DNA of 64,000 nt from Pelobates cultripes. Taxonomy: Eukaryota; Chordata; Amphibia; Anura; Pelobatidae. The position numbers and the translations under genes are program-made. Shown here piece by piece: positions 37,858 to 49,625 of the stretch. The notes beneath the pieces were generated by a model that saw only the letters and a program-made list of their open reading frames with translations, was not told where the DNA came from and made no database searches. Location: NCBI GenBank assembly GCA_933207985.1, contig OW240912.1, forward strand, positions 74,227,834 through 74,291,833. The letters run 5' to 3'. The stretch's first letter is position 1; every line of letters begins with the position of its first letter.

Positions 37858-38965
37858 AAACACTTTATTTTATGACTTCCTCCCATGTTTGTAGCTCGGA
37901 GACCAGGATTGAGTTATCTCAGTTCTGTTATCTTACAGCAATAACTGAGGACCTACATTCATCAGAGACCAGGGTTAATGGGGTCTCCAAAGTAGTCTGA
38001 GTGCCCATTCCTAACAGTAAAGCAATTGTATTTACAGACAGTAGTGCAGTCCAATGGCCCAATGCAAGATTACATGATAGTACCTTGTAAACAAATCAAG
38101 GATTATCAAGCTGGTACAATTAGTTGTCAGAACATTGATAGATTACTGGCACTGAGTTGTACCTCCAATATTTATATATATTGGGAAGAGAGCAAGGTTC
38201 TGGACAAGATAGGGGAATAATGCCCAAAAAGGGTTTGTCAAATGGGTAATTTTAATTTTACGAATCGTTAACTCAATTATTATATACAATTATTATACAC
38301 AGTTGTTTGGCATATAATCAGCCATTTAGCTAAAGTATTCTACTTTATAGTGTATCTCATGTTATATGGTATGTTTTCTATGTTCCCAAAATTTTGGGTT
38401 TGTACCCTTCCAGGTCCGGTAGGCTACAATGTGTTCTATAAATACACTTCATGCTGTAGTCGGGCATGTTATATGCTAATGAGGTCTAAGAATCTGTTAA
38501 TTAGGCAATTAAAAATGTAAAGTAAATTAAAGCGTTACTAGTTTTTTACGGTATAGTGTCCTGCAGAACCACTCCTGTACTCCAACAAGCAGTGACATGC
38601 CACTGGCCCACCGGGTTTCTCACTGCTGACAATGTGTTGATCCTTCTGGCCAGGGAATGCCGCAAGTCTCTTGATCTCAAACTGCTTGTGAACTCCGCTC
38701 ATTAAATAAAAGTTAAATATAAGTGAAAGACTTTTTATTTTTCTTAATTTCGATGTTGCATTGGGTGCATTGTTTATATATTTACATGGACACCATCTAC
38801 AGACATGTCTTTCTATCGTGAAAAAAGTTTGTAATGTAATACAAAAATGCATGCTTTGAAATGTTGTAGTAATTAGAGTTCTTTATACCAGGGTACAGTA
38901 TTCATAATCACAGTAAAGAAAATGAGAAAAAAATTTGATATGTAAGATAGTCGTATAGGCCTAGA
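37858..38965. other. Intron, no gene seen
   Basis: No coding or repeat feature that I can support. Confidence 0.3.
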
Positions 38966-39120
38966 AACTTATTATTTTTTATATAGCATCAACAAATTCA
39001 GTAGCGCTGTACAATGAGTGGACTAACAAAAACGTAATCGTAACCAGATTAGTTGGACGAACAGGAACAGAGGGGTTGAGGTCCCTGCTCAATGAGCTTA
39101 CATCCTAGAGGGAGTGGGAG
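38966..39120 (-). mobile_element. L2/CR1-like LINE 3' tail
   Basis: Contains TATAGCATCAACAAATTCAG, AGCGCTGTACAATGAGTGGA and GGTCCCTGCTCAATGAGC, collinear with the tail at 14858-15010. Confidence 0.6.
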
Positions 39121-39779
39121 TAATGTATACAACATTGTGTCATTCACTTTCGAACCATCCCCATTTGACATTTTAACCCCACACACCCTACGCACCGTAG
39201 AGAATATTGGTTACAGCAAGATAAAAATCTAACTGAATAGGTCATGTTCACTGAAACCACTAATATCTTCCGAGATAATGTTTGGCTTCAGCATACTTTT
39301 ACTTATTAAAATATTAACGGCGGAAGTGATGATACATCGAGCCTGAGAGATAAGTCAGCCATAAGTATTTCCTAATAAGATGGGAAGCAATGACTCATTT
39401 TGTAATTTCATCATTAACCACTAACTTTCCCACTTGAATCAACCCAGCAGTTTCATTAATGTAGTAATTTATCTTCAGTTTACCACAGTCTGGGGAAGCA
39501 AAATTTGACCTTCACTTGGCTTGATTATTATTTATTTTTTAAATTTTATTAGTATTGTAACTATTTACATACTTAATCTCAAGCAACCTTCATTTTCCTA
39601 AAGTCCTGTTTCCACTGTTAACCCCCATCCTGGACTTTTACCAGTCTTTCTTTATCAGTATTTTCTACCGAATTTATCCTCCTTAACAAATAAGACATCA
39701 TTATTATAATCAGACAAATTATATCAAACTTAGCACTCCACGCACACACCATTTTGTATTAGACTTACTATCACTCTGT

Positions 39780-41150
39780 CCCCTGCACTGCATTCTCATT
39801 TGCCTTTCTCTTTCTTTTACTTTTTTAATGTATCATATCTGAATCTTTAAACATCCTTTCCTCAGTCCTGTTACTTTCCTTTACCTTTGAATCTCCTTTC
39901 ATCAGTCCTGCTCACTCTCTATTGTACCTTTGATCCTCCTTTCTACAGTCTTGTTTATCTCTTACTAATACCAAGGAGCCTCCTTTATTCCATCCTGCCA
40001 CTCTCATACCTTTAATCCATGTTTACTGTCACTCTCTCTATCTTGTACCTTCTAACCACCTTTCCTGAGTCATGTCACTTTCTCTCATTTCTTTAACTAC
40101 CATTATTGGGTCATGTCACTCTCTCTGGTAACTTCTAACCTCCTTTCCTGAGTCATGTCACTTTCCCTAATTTCTTTAACCACCATTCTTGGGTCATGTC
40201 ACTCTCTATCTCGTACCTTCTAACCTCCTTTCCTGTGTAATGTCACTTTCTGTAATTTCTTTAACTACTTTTATTGGGTCATGTCAATCTATCTCGTACC
40301 TTCTAAACTCCTTTCCTGAGTCATGTCACTTTCTCTCATTTCTTTAACCACCATTCTTGGGTCATGTCACTCTCTCTGGTACCTTCTAACCTCCTTTCCT
40401 GAGTCATGTCACTTTCCCTCATTTCTTTAACCACCATTATTGGGTCATGTCACTCTCTCTGTTGTACCTTCTAACCTCCTTTCCTGTGTAATGTCACTTT
40501 CTGTCATTTCTTTAACTACTTTTATTGGGTCATGTCACTCTCTCTTGTACCTTCTAAACTCCTTTCCTGAGTCATGTCACTTTCCCTCATTTCTTTAACA
40601 ACCATTCTTGGGTCATGTCACTCTCTCTGTTGTACCTTCTAACCACCTTTCCTGAGTCATGTCACTTTCTCTCATTTCTTTAACTACTTTTATTGGGTCA
40701 TGTCACTCTCTCTTGTACCTTCTAACCTCCTTTCCTGAGTCATGTCACTTTCTCTCATTTCTTTAACCACCATTCTTGGGTCATGTCACTCTCTATCTCG
40801 TACCTTCTAACCTCCTTTCCTGAGTCATGTCACCTTCCATCATTTCTTTAACCACCATTCTTGGGTCATGTCACTCTCTCTTGTACCTTCTAAACGCCTT
40901 TCCTGAGTCATGTCACTTTCCCTCATTTCTTTAACCACCATTCTTGGGTCATGTCACTCTCTATTGTACCTTCTAACCACCTTTCCTGAGTCATGTCACT
41001 TTCTCTCATTTCTTTAACTACTTTTATTGGGTCATGTCACTCTCTCTTGTACCTTCTAAACTCCTTTCCTGAGTCATGTCACTTTCCCTCATTTCTTTAA
41101 CCACCATTCTTGGGTCATGTCACTCTCTTTGGTATCCTCTGACCACCTTT
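39780..41150. repeat. 84-bp tandem array made of two related half units
   Basis: From about 40000 to 41130 a unit of 83-85 bases repeats about 13 times. GGGTCATGTCA occurs at about 40108, 40191, 40276, 40359, 40442 and 40527, and so on. Each unit has two diverged halves of about 42 bases: one with CCTGAGTCATGTCACTTTC, the other with TTGGGTCATGTCACTCTC. The flank from 39780 is a more degenerate version, consistent with an older monomeric stage. It lies in the last third of the long intron. Confidence 0.9.
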
Positions 41151-42018
41151 TCTGAGTCCTGCTACTTTCTCTGATTTTATCATCTTCTTTAGGTGTTGTA
41201 GTGCACTGCTTTCTTCCCTGTCTTTCATTTTCTATCCTATTTTGTGTCCTCTTCTTCCGTCTACCTTCTCTGCTCAGAGCAGACCATTCTAAATTGCTCT
41301 GTTTTGATTGATTCCGGCAAGCCTTTGGAGATTTGTTCGCAATGTTAAGAATTGATAATAAAGCTGACATAAATGGGAAAAAAAAATCTGTAACACAAGC
41401 TAAAACATGGAGCCTAAATTTTGCAGATCATCACACTGTTCGATTAAAAAAACTCCATGTATTTACAGTACTGAAATAACTCTATTTTGAGCATATTTAC
41501 AGAATTTAAAATTATATGATAAATATTGTGTTGTGTAACTTGGCAAGAAACTGACGTGGAGAACACATTACTGTAACCTGTGCCGTCCTCACTCCCAAAC
41601 AAGTCATATCCTGTTTTTTTGCGGCACATGATACTGATCAGATTGTAAAAGGTAGAGCTGTGCAGTTTCGATTGTGGGTTACTATAAGAATAATCATGCC
41701 ATATAGTGAGCAGTTTTAAAGACTGGAGTTTTAGAAAAACAATTGTTTTCTTTGCAATGCGTTTGCGGCTACCACAATTGAAACATTTTCCTCTTCCAAC
41801 AGAATAATAATAATTAACAGAGAATTCTTGTGAATTGAAAACATAATTGCAAAATTTAGGTCAAAATTATCAGGGATTGGGATGAATGGAGATTTTTTTT
41901 AAATCTGCGGTATAGGGGGTTCGTTGATTACTGTATATGTTATACTTGCATGCCCCCACTAAATCTCACAACTATTTAATATCCATAAATGTGAAATATA
42001 TAATCTTTTATTTTCCAG
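41151..42018 (+). other. End of the long intron with acceptor
   Basis: No coding feature. The intron ends with a pyrimidine tract and TTTTCCAG at 42011-42018. Confidence 0.5.
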
Positions 42019-42078
42019 AAGAGAAATTTAATGTTGGCATTTCAGGCAGCTGAAAGTATAGGAATCAAACCCAGCCTG
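42019..42078 (+). CDS. SPECC1: Cytospin (SPECC1-like) CH-domain exon, second from last
   Basis: Sixty bases, 20 codons, phase 0 at both ends. AG acceptor at 42017-42018, donor CTG|GTACGT at 42079. It encodes KRNLMLAFQAAESIGIKPSL, the middle helices of the calponin-homology domain (the LAFxAAESxGIKPSL motif). It continues directly from the exon ending NSQDK at 15533 and into the exon starting ELNEL at 46668. The reading frame is intact with no mutation, although the neighbouring introns are full of transposons. GIKPSL fits the cytospin-B version of the domain better than cytospin-A. Confidence 0.93.
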
Positions 42079-42605
42079 GTACGTATGAGTGTTAATATCC
42101 ACATAATAGAATATATAGGTAGGTGGTGTAATTAACCTACTATATCGTTTCTCCCCTACTTTGTGGTAATTGAATTCTTGTTTTAATAAATTTGAATCTT
42201 TAATTACTTGTATCGTCATTTGTCAAATTGTGTAAGAAGTATCAAAGGGATTAGAAAAGGACATGGTCGAAATAACAAGCGAATAAAATGTATTATAGTA
42301 CAGTAACTCCCTCCCAAGTTAAACTAGACACTCCCAAATTGAAAAATTAGCAATAATGAGCACTAGTATTTTGTCTTGATTAAGTCAATCTGGCCTGCTT
42401 GTGTTGTCAACCACAATCCCAGGGACAATACAATTGTAGAGTAGTTATGGTCCTTCTAAGAAGAAGCGATCCTGTTAAACTTTAATGCCACCTATGTCTG
42501 GTAATAAACTTAAAGAGACACGCCGAACACCAATACAACTTTAAAGCTTTGGATAGGTTTGACTTCATTAATATGTTGTGGTTTTTTTTTCTGCATGCTA
42601 AAATC

Positions 42606-45017
42606 TGTATAGTCCCCCAGGACAAATAGAAGAGTTAGATAATCAACTAATTGAGGAAATAGCTAAAATGACAATGAAGGGGGAAGTTATCATCATGGGT
42701 GACTTCCTGATATGAATTGGAAAACAAAATTAGCTACTTGTGCCAGGAGCACACATATTCTAAACTCTAAATCCCTACTGGGATTGTCTCTAAAACAAGT
42801 CGTTGAGGAGCCAACTCGTAAGGAGGCCTTACTAGATTTAGTGTTAACAAATGGAGATTTGGTATCAGATATTACTGTAGGTGCTAGTTTAGGATCCAGT
42901 GATCATCAGTCAGTGTGGTTTAATGTAAGAACAGTCACACCACACAAAAACAAAAGTTTTAGACTTTAAAAAAACAGACTTTTCTAAAATTAGAATGTGT
43001 GTAAAGGAGTCATTATCAAATTGGAACAATTTAAATGGAGTCCAAGAGAAATGGGATTATTTAAAAGTTGCACTGCAACAGAAAATTGCATTAGTCAGTA
43101 AAAGCAAAAAATTCAAGAAACCACTGTGGTACTCCGCAGATGTGGCCAAAATAGTAAAAAACTAAAAGTTTGCATTTAGTATTTATAAAAAAACCCAGAG
43201 TGAGGAAGACAGAATGCTCCATAAGATTAGGCAGAAAGAGGCTAAGCAAGTTATAAGAGCTTCCAAATCACACACAGAAGAGAAAATAGCACAGTCAGTA
43301 AAAAAAAAAAGGGGACAAAACATTTTTTAGATACATAAATGAGAAAAGGAAAGTAAAACAAGGATTAGTTAGATTAAAAACAAAAGAAGGAAGGTATGTA
43401 GTACAGGATAAAGGTCTAGCTGACTGCTTCAATTAATATTTTTGTTCAGTATTTACAGATGAAAATGAAGGAAAGGGACCTCAGTTAGGAAAAAGGACAA
43501 ATGAGTCATTTATTATATGTGAGTTTACAGAGGAAGAGGTTTTATTTCAACTGTCAAAAGTAAAGAAAAATAAGTCGATGGGACTGGATGGAATACACCC
43601 AAAGCTGTTAAAAGAGCTTAGTGGTGTACTAGCAAAACCATTAACAGATTTATTTAACCAATCATTGTTAACAGGAGTAGTCCCAGAAGAATGTTGTGCC
43701 CATTCACAAGAAAGGTAGTAGGGAGGAGTCGGGAAACTATAGGCCAGTAAGCCTTACTTCAGTAGTAGGGAAAGTAATGGAAACCTTGTTAAAGGATAGG
43801 ATTGTTGAACATCTACAAACACATGGATTTCAAGATCAGAGACAACATGGGTTTACTTCAGGGAGATCATGCCAAACTAATCTTATTGATTGTTTTGATT
43901 GGGTAACTAAAATAATAGATCAGGGTGGTGCAGTAGACATTGCTTACCTAGATTTCAGTAAGGCTTTTGACATTGTTGCACATATAAGGCTTATCAATAA
44001 ATTGCAATCTTTAAGTTTGGATTCCAATATTGTTGAATGGGTAAGGCAGTGGCTGAGTGACAGGCAACAGAGGGTTGTAGTCAATGGAGTATATTCGAAG
44101 CTTGGGCTTGTCACCAGTGGGGTACCTCAGGGATCTGTACTTGGACCAATTCTCTTTAATATTTTTATTAGTGATATTGTAGAAGGACTTGATGGTAAGG
44201 TATGTCTTTTTGCTGATGATACTAAGATATGTAACAGGGTTGATGTTCCAGGAGGGATAAGCCAAATGGCAAATGATTTAGATAAACTAGAAAATGGTCA
44301 GAGTTATAGCAACTGACATTTAATGTGGATAAGTGCAAGATAATGCATCTTGGACGTAAAAACCCAAGGGCAGAGTACAGAATATTTGATAGAGTTCTAA
44401 CCTCAACATCTGAGGAAAGGGATTTAGGGGTGATTATTTCTGATGACTTAAAGGTAGGCAGACAATGTAATAGAGCAGCAGTAAATGCTAGCAGAATGCT
44501 TGGTTGTTTAGGGAGAGGTATTAGCAGTAGAAAGAGGGAAGTGCTCATGCCATTGTACAGAACACTGGTAAGACCTCACTTGGAGTATTGTACACAGTAC
44601 TGGAGACCATATCTTCAGAAGGATATTGATACCTTAGAGAGAGTTCAGAGAAGGGCTATTAAACTGGTTCATGGATTGCAGGATAAAACTTACCAGGAAA
44701 GGTTAAAGGAACTTAACATGTATAGCTTGGAGGAAAGATGAGACGGGGGGGATATGATAGAAACATTTAAATACATAAAGGGAATCAACACAATAAAGGA
44801 AGACACCATATTTAAAAGAAGAGAAACTACCACAACAAGAGGACATAGTCTTAAATTAGAGGGACAAAGGTTTAAAAATAATATCAGGAAATATTACTTT
44901 ACTGAGAGGGTAGTGGATGCATGGAATAGCCTTCCAGCTGAAGTGGTAGAGGCTAACACAGTAAAGAAGTTTAAGCATGAGTGGGATAGGCATAAGGCTA
45001 TCCTAACTATAAGATAA
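42606..45017 (+). pseudogene. CR1-like polyprotein: endonuclease C-terminus, RT and C-terminal domain
   Basis: An apurinic-endonuclease-like C-terminus is readable at 42606-42969, with EEPTRKEALLDLVLTNG and the conserved GSSDHQSV. A damaged linker (42970-43690, several stops) follows. The RT frame at 43696-44316 has NYRPVSLTSVVGKVME, HGFTSGRSCQTNL, AYLDFSKAFD, TSGVPQGSVLGPILF and the catalytic FADDTK. A single-base deletion in an A run near 44296-44300 shifts the frame. The C-terminal domain continues at 44325-44741 (REVLMPLYRTLVRPHLEYCT), then a TGA that looks like CpG decay of CGA at 44739-44741, and a tail to 45017 (DAWNSLPAEVVEANTVKKF). RT and endonuclease together perform target-primed reverse transcription. 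Confidence 0.88.
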
Positions 45018-45108
45018 GGCCAGGGACTAATGAAAGTATTCAGAAAATTGGGCAGACTAGATGGGCCGTATGGTTCTTATCTGCCGTCACATTCTATGTT
45101 TCTATAAT
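42606..45108 (+). mobile_element. CR1-like LINE, 5'-truncated but nearly intact 3' half
   Basis: It begins inside the endonuclease domain and runs through RT to a 3' end GATGGGCCGTATGGTTCTTA...ATTCTATG-type tail at about 45058-45105. ATTCTATG-type 3' ends are typical of CR1-clade LINEs. Together with the copy at 20006-21545 it shows the same family inserted twice in one intron region. This copy lies inside the last intron, sense to the host gene. Confidence 0.88.
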
Positions 45109-45926
45109 GTTTAGCAGCATGCAAAACCTGCCTCCTTAGCCACACCCCCCTCACTCCAGAAAAACAATTCCTTGTCAAAATTGTGTACACAGCTCAGCCA
45201 GTGGCAGAACTGAGCGATCTGAACTACAAAGCAACCTGTATTTTTAAGGAGAGGACACTCAGGGAGACAGTTGAAATATCACTACATGTTTGTCTTGAGT
45301 TTCTCTGACTGTCAGCAGCCCTGTTGTGAATTAAAATAATCTCACCAAGTGCTGTTATGGGCTGAGCTGTGTACGTACACTCATATGGAAGTATTTCTGG
45401 CATGAGGGGGTGTGGCTAAGGAGGAAATTTACATTGCAGCATTTTACAAAACCTTGTTTATTTTTGTGCAAACACGAACAATTTGAGCATGTAAAAAGCA
45501 GCATGTCAATAAGGCTAAAACCTATCAAACGCATTATAGTTGCAATGATGCCCAAAGCATCCCTTTAACATAGAATTCTGTCACTCAGAACTACAGAATA
45601 GGCCCGGGCTTCATTGTTTTCAGAAATCTTTTATGCACCATTATGAGATGAATGGCCCCACAAGAGATTTTACAGATACACTTATAGTATTACATTTTAC
45701 TAGAGCTTTGCCAAGTTTTAACAGGGCATTTTCATTGACATTGGCCAAAATGACTGAACTGAAAAAAAATTCTCCAGTTAATGGCTATGCTACTATGATA
45801 AACCACCGCGGAGAATCACATACACCCATCTCCTGAATGTGCATTAATATCTTAAAGACATTCAGTAATGTGTATTACTCGTCCAGTAATTTAAAAAATT
45901 TGTATAATTTAAGTCCTAATCAGATG

Positions 45927-45928
<2 letters not shown>

Positions 45929-45948
<20 letters not shown>
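45929..45948. repeat. (AT)n microsatellite
   Basis: TA dinucleotides followed by a T/A-rich run up to about 45982. Confidence 0.9.
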
Positions 45949-45957
<9 letters not shown>

Positions 45958-46099
45958 TTATTATTTATTTATTTATTTTTTAAATTGACATTTATATGTA
46001 TAGTTAAAATTCGATCTAGTCTATTTAGTATTATCTAGTAAAGTCAGAATCAAACAATAACATATATAGCAATGGGTCTCCCTGGTTCCCTGGGATACG

Positions 46100-46591
46100 T
46101 TAAAGGACCACTATAGTGCCAGGAAAACATGCTCGTTTTCCTGGTACTATAGTGCCCTGAGGGTGCCCCCAGCCTCAGGGTCCCCCTCCTGCCGGGCTCT
46201 GGAGAGAGGAAAGGGGTTAAACGTACCCTTTTTCCAGCGCCGGACGGGGAGCTCTCCTCCTCCTCTCCGCCTCCGATCCTCCTCTACGGCTGAATGCGCA
46301 TGCGCGGCAGGAGCTGCGCGCGCATTAAGCCAGTCTCATACAATGCTTTCCTATGGACGCTGGCGTCTTCTCACTGTGATTTACACAGTGAGAAGCATGC
46401 AAACGACTCTAGCGGATGTCAATGAGACAGCCACTAGAGGCTTTAGAGGCTGGGTTAACCCATTTATAAACATAGCAGTTTCTCTGAAACTGCTATGTTT
46501 ATAAAAAAAAAAGGGTTAATCCTAGAGGAACCTGGCACCCAGACCACTTCATTAAGCTGAAGTGGTCTTGGTGCTTAGAGTGGTCCTCTAA
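46100..46591. mobile_element. TTAA MITE with GC-rich core, 76 bp before the last cytospin exon
   Basis: It starts TTAAAGGACCACTATAGTGC and ends GAGTGGTCCTCTAA. Internal hairpins include AGGAAAACATGCTCGTTTTCCT and CACCCAGACCACTTCATTAA with its complement. An AACTGCTATGTTTATAAA motif is shared, inverted, with the copy at 56432. Confidence 0.65.
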
Positions 46592-46667
46592 GCTCTATTT
46601 TAGTGCTTATAATAAAAAGGCAAAATAATGTATGTTTTACTTAATTCGCATTGTTCTCTGTTACTAG

Positions 46668-46757
46668 GAGCTGAACGAGTTAATGTTCACAGACCGCCCG
46701 GATTGGCAGAGCGTCATGCAATATGTTGCACATATCTACAAGTATTTTGAGACTTAG
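46668..46757 (+). CDS. SPECC1: Cytospin (SPECC1-like) terminal coding exon
   Basis: Ninety bases, 29 codons and TAG (46755-46757), with AG acceptor at 46666-46667, phase 0. It encodes ELNELMFTDRPDWQSVMQYV followed by AHIYKYFET. This completes the calponin-homology domain. The C-terminus YKYFET is shared by cytospins; the TDRPDWQSVMQYV form fits SPECC1 (cytospin-B) better than SPECC1L. The three exons give 88 residues of the domain with no frame damage, consistent with a functional gene. The 3' UTR begins at 46758. Confidence 0.93.
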   Translation, partial: ELNELMFTDRPDWQSVMQYVAHIYKYFET

Positions 46758-47165
46758 AAGGACGTCAGATCATGATAACAACTACCAAGAAAGCACAGAT
46801 TCACTTTAAAGTTCAGGTTTTACACATGTGCAGGAGCTATGCACTAAATACTTGCCAAAGTATATGCAAAGAAAATTTGGTGAACTACAGTCATTGGAGA
46901 AGCCCCTGATTCGCCATGGGTCGAGGAATGTCCATCAAATATTACTTGCAGTAACTCATTATTCCTGCTATTAACTATTCAGACTAATAGCTAACAGCAT
47001 GTGTTATGCAATTCTGGCCTTATTGCCGCTACATCACTGTCCATAATGAACTTGTTTCACATTACAAAATGTCGCATGTGACGTTACACTGGCGATTGCT
47101 GCCCTACAAAATGGGTAAATTATAATTACTCTGCCACACCAAGGACACAAATAAAACATTTTAGT
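46758..47165 (+). other. Probable start of the cytospin 3' UTR with a candidate polyadenylation signal
   Basis: Unique, repeat-free sequence follows the stop. The first canonical AATAAA is at 47150-47155. Further AATAAA hexamers occur near 47512 and 47849, so the UTR may be longer. Confidence 0.45.
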
Positions 47166-48050
47166 ATGTTTTTGAAATTCACCAATTCCAAAACGTTTAA
47201 TTAGAAGTTTGGAGATATTACTAGTAATACAGCATATTATTTTCTATTTGACACATTGAAAAAAAAATATATTTTATCATTCTTAATTTTTTTTAGCATC
47301 ATTCTGACCAGTCATTTTTGACCTTTTAACTCTACCCTACACTTTGATGCCAACACTAACAAGTAGTGTGGACGATTGATTATTGTCTGAGATATCAAGG
47401 TGCTTAATTGGAGGATCTGAGCCTCCAGTGAAATAATTAAGACATGACACTATAGGAGAGAATTGGAATGATGTTAGCATGTTTACATTGGACTGGTGAA
47501 TTCATAAAAAAAAATAAACCAGAATGGAGCTGCAAGGTTGCAGATATGATATGAGTGTGAGATGCTTAATCAGCCTGAGACTCAGTGCTACCTAGTTGTA
47601 TGGTTGTGTACCGACTGGAGCTACTCTAACTGGGTGCTATGATTCAACAAAACCTTATGATTGCTGCTCAAACGATTAACACTGTCAGCAAGAAATACTG
47701 ATGCTGGAAGTTCAGAAATCATGGTCGTCATTGGTACCAATCTGCAATGAATAATCCCTGCATTTTGTTCACTTGCACATTTCTGATAATTAAATGAAAA
47801 TTATTGTAACAGATGTTTTTTTTTGTTTGTTTTTTCTCAATGTAAAAAAATAAATCTAATATCTCATGTCTTTTTTTTTTTGTTTGTTTTAAAATTTTTA
47901 AATGTGAACTGGATTATCCACATCACGTGGGACATTTAAAAAAAACAAAAACTTACATATATTTCCACTTTTAGTTGTGTTCATAGGAATAACATAATAA
48001 GAAAAAAAATCATGTGACAATTTGATGTAACAATGAGTTAATGGCAGTCC
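47166..48050. other. Downstream of cytospin, no gene seen
   Basis: AT-rich with T and A runs. It may include additional 3' UTR if a distal poly-A signal is used. Confidence 0.3.
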
Positions 48051-48079
48051 CCGTCATTTATGAAAAGCATATTTTCTGT

Positions 48080-48127
48080 ATAAAAGAGAAAAGAGATGCA
48101 CTATTAGTTGTCTCTTTTCTCTTTTAT
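48080..48127. repeat. Perfect 17-bp hairpin with 14-base loop
   Basis: Arms 48080-48096 (ATAAAAGAGAAAAGAGA) and 48111-48127 are exact reverse complements. It lies in a dispersed-repeat-like segment (48048-48420). Confidence 0.7.
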
Positions 48128-48489
48128 TTTGAACATTGGATACACCACTGACTGAGGGAACCCACCATATATCCCATAAGCGGGGATTATACCGCTGTAT
48201 GCGCTTCACACCAGAGCTGGATATAGCTCTGTCAAATGTGAGTTCCCTACTATTATTTGAATTCAGTGACTTTATTTGACCTATACATATTGCACTATTG
48301 GGCGTTCTTTCTTCTCTTTTTTCCCTTACATATAAGTGGATTACACCATTGAAAGACTCTGCCCCTGCACAATACCCCAAGACAGCATTGAGGACATCAA
48401 GGTTGAATTTCTCTGCACATCACTTTTACTATTGTTTCTGGACATTGTTTTATCTAGAAATTAATATTTATTTAGGCGCAGCCCCTGTT

Positions 48490-49110
48490 TGTATTTTTTA
48501 TCTCACACAATGACCCATACATACACTCAGTGACACATACACACGCAGTGACCCATACACACACTTAGTGACCCCCTCCCCCACACACTGACTCCTGCAG
48601 TCCAGCCTTCAGTGCAGGATTATGCACTTGCAGCTTCTGACGTGCCACTCTGATCAGCACTTGGTCAGTCAGTCCCCCTCTCCATCTTTGTCATCCCGGT
48701 GGCAGACAACATCTATAAGTACTGCGAGGAGCAGAAAAGCTTGCTGCTGCTCCTTTCTGCTCTCTGTTGCTGGGGGCTCTGTAGACACTGGCCCCAGGGT
48801 CTGCATAGTCCCTACTCCCTCATGCGCAGCTTCCATAGAGCCCTTGTGAGGGACAGCTGATAGGTCCTATTGCTGCTCCCGTGCCTCCTTCTCCCTCCCA
48901 CATGGCTTTCTATTAAACTGGGAGGAAGTGATCGTCTGTCACTTCCTCCCAAACGGCCGGTGTGATAGGGGCCGGTGGCACTCTTAAAGGTCCCTTGTTC
49001 AGCAAGATCCATCCGGTGGCCCTAAGTGCATGAGCCACCTGATGGACCCCCAAGCGCTTGGGCCCCTGGTGGAGCTGCACCAGCTATAGTACTGCCACTG
49101 ATACACATTC
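48490..49110. repeat. Short CA-rich array followed by GC-rich unclassified repeat
   Basis: GTGACCCATACACAC-like units lie at 48509-48590. Then comes GC-rich sequence with an inverted pair, GGGAGGAAGTGA/TCACTTCCTCCC, at 48919-48952. No coding motif. Confidence 0.45.
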
Positions 49111-49224
49111 AACTAGGGTTATCACCTTTCTTGGAAAAAAACACCAGTGCTAATTTGCATAATAAATTATCAAAATAAACCTTTTAGAAGGGAACAATCC
49201 CCAAATCACTAAAAAAAAAAAAAA

Positions 49225-49625
49225 AAAGACTACAATGTGTTTACTATGTCTGACTATGTGTGTAACATTGTGTACATGTAGTGAGTGTATTCAGTTTCTA
49301 AGTGGGTGTGTATAGTAGTGTCTATCGGTTTGTATACTGTGTATGTGTTAGATGTCAGTGTGTATATACTGTGTCTGATCATGTGTGTAATATTGTCATG
49401 TACATATTGTGTACAGCAGTGTGTCATTCACTGACTAAATGAGTAGTGTGTGTATGCTTTGAGTGTGTTTGTGTATAGCAGTGTATCATTGTGTGTATGC
49501 ATTGTCTTAGTGGATGTATAGCAGTGTGTGCACACTGTGTCTACAAACTGACATGCACACACTCACAATATACACACATTGTGTGCATACTGTATCTGTG
49601 GAGGGTGTCATTGTGTGTATACAGC
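49225..49625. repeat. GT-rich degenerate minisatellite
   Basis: Irregular TGTGTATACTGTGT, TAGCAGTGTGT and CATTGTGTGTATGC units. Confidence 0.6.

Larger units (their letters stand above)
42508..45571. mobile_element. Palindromic TTAA MITE split by a CR1-like LINE
   Basis: The left part (about 42508-42605) begins TTAAAGAGACACGCCGAACA. The right part (about 45109-45571), read in reverse, begins GTTAAAGGGATGCTTTGGGC and continues in parallel (ATAGGTTT, TTGACATG). The centre carries the inverted AGCCACACCCCC motif and its complement. The LINE at 42606-45108 lies between, so it inserted after the MITE. Confidence 0.6.

Noticed and set aside
39780..41150. Regular repeats that superficially suggest a CRISPR array
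   Set aside because: Units are contiguous 84-mers with no unique spacers, in a vertebrate intron.
46163..46504. 113-residue GC-rich frame just before the last cytospin exon
   Set aside because: It is the body of a TTAA MITE found again, inverted, at 56432-56755.
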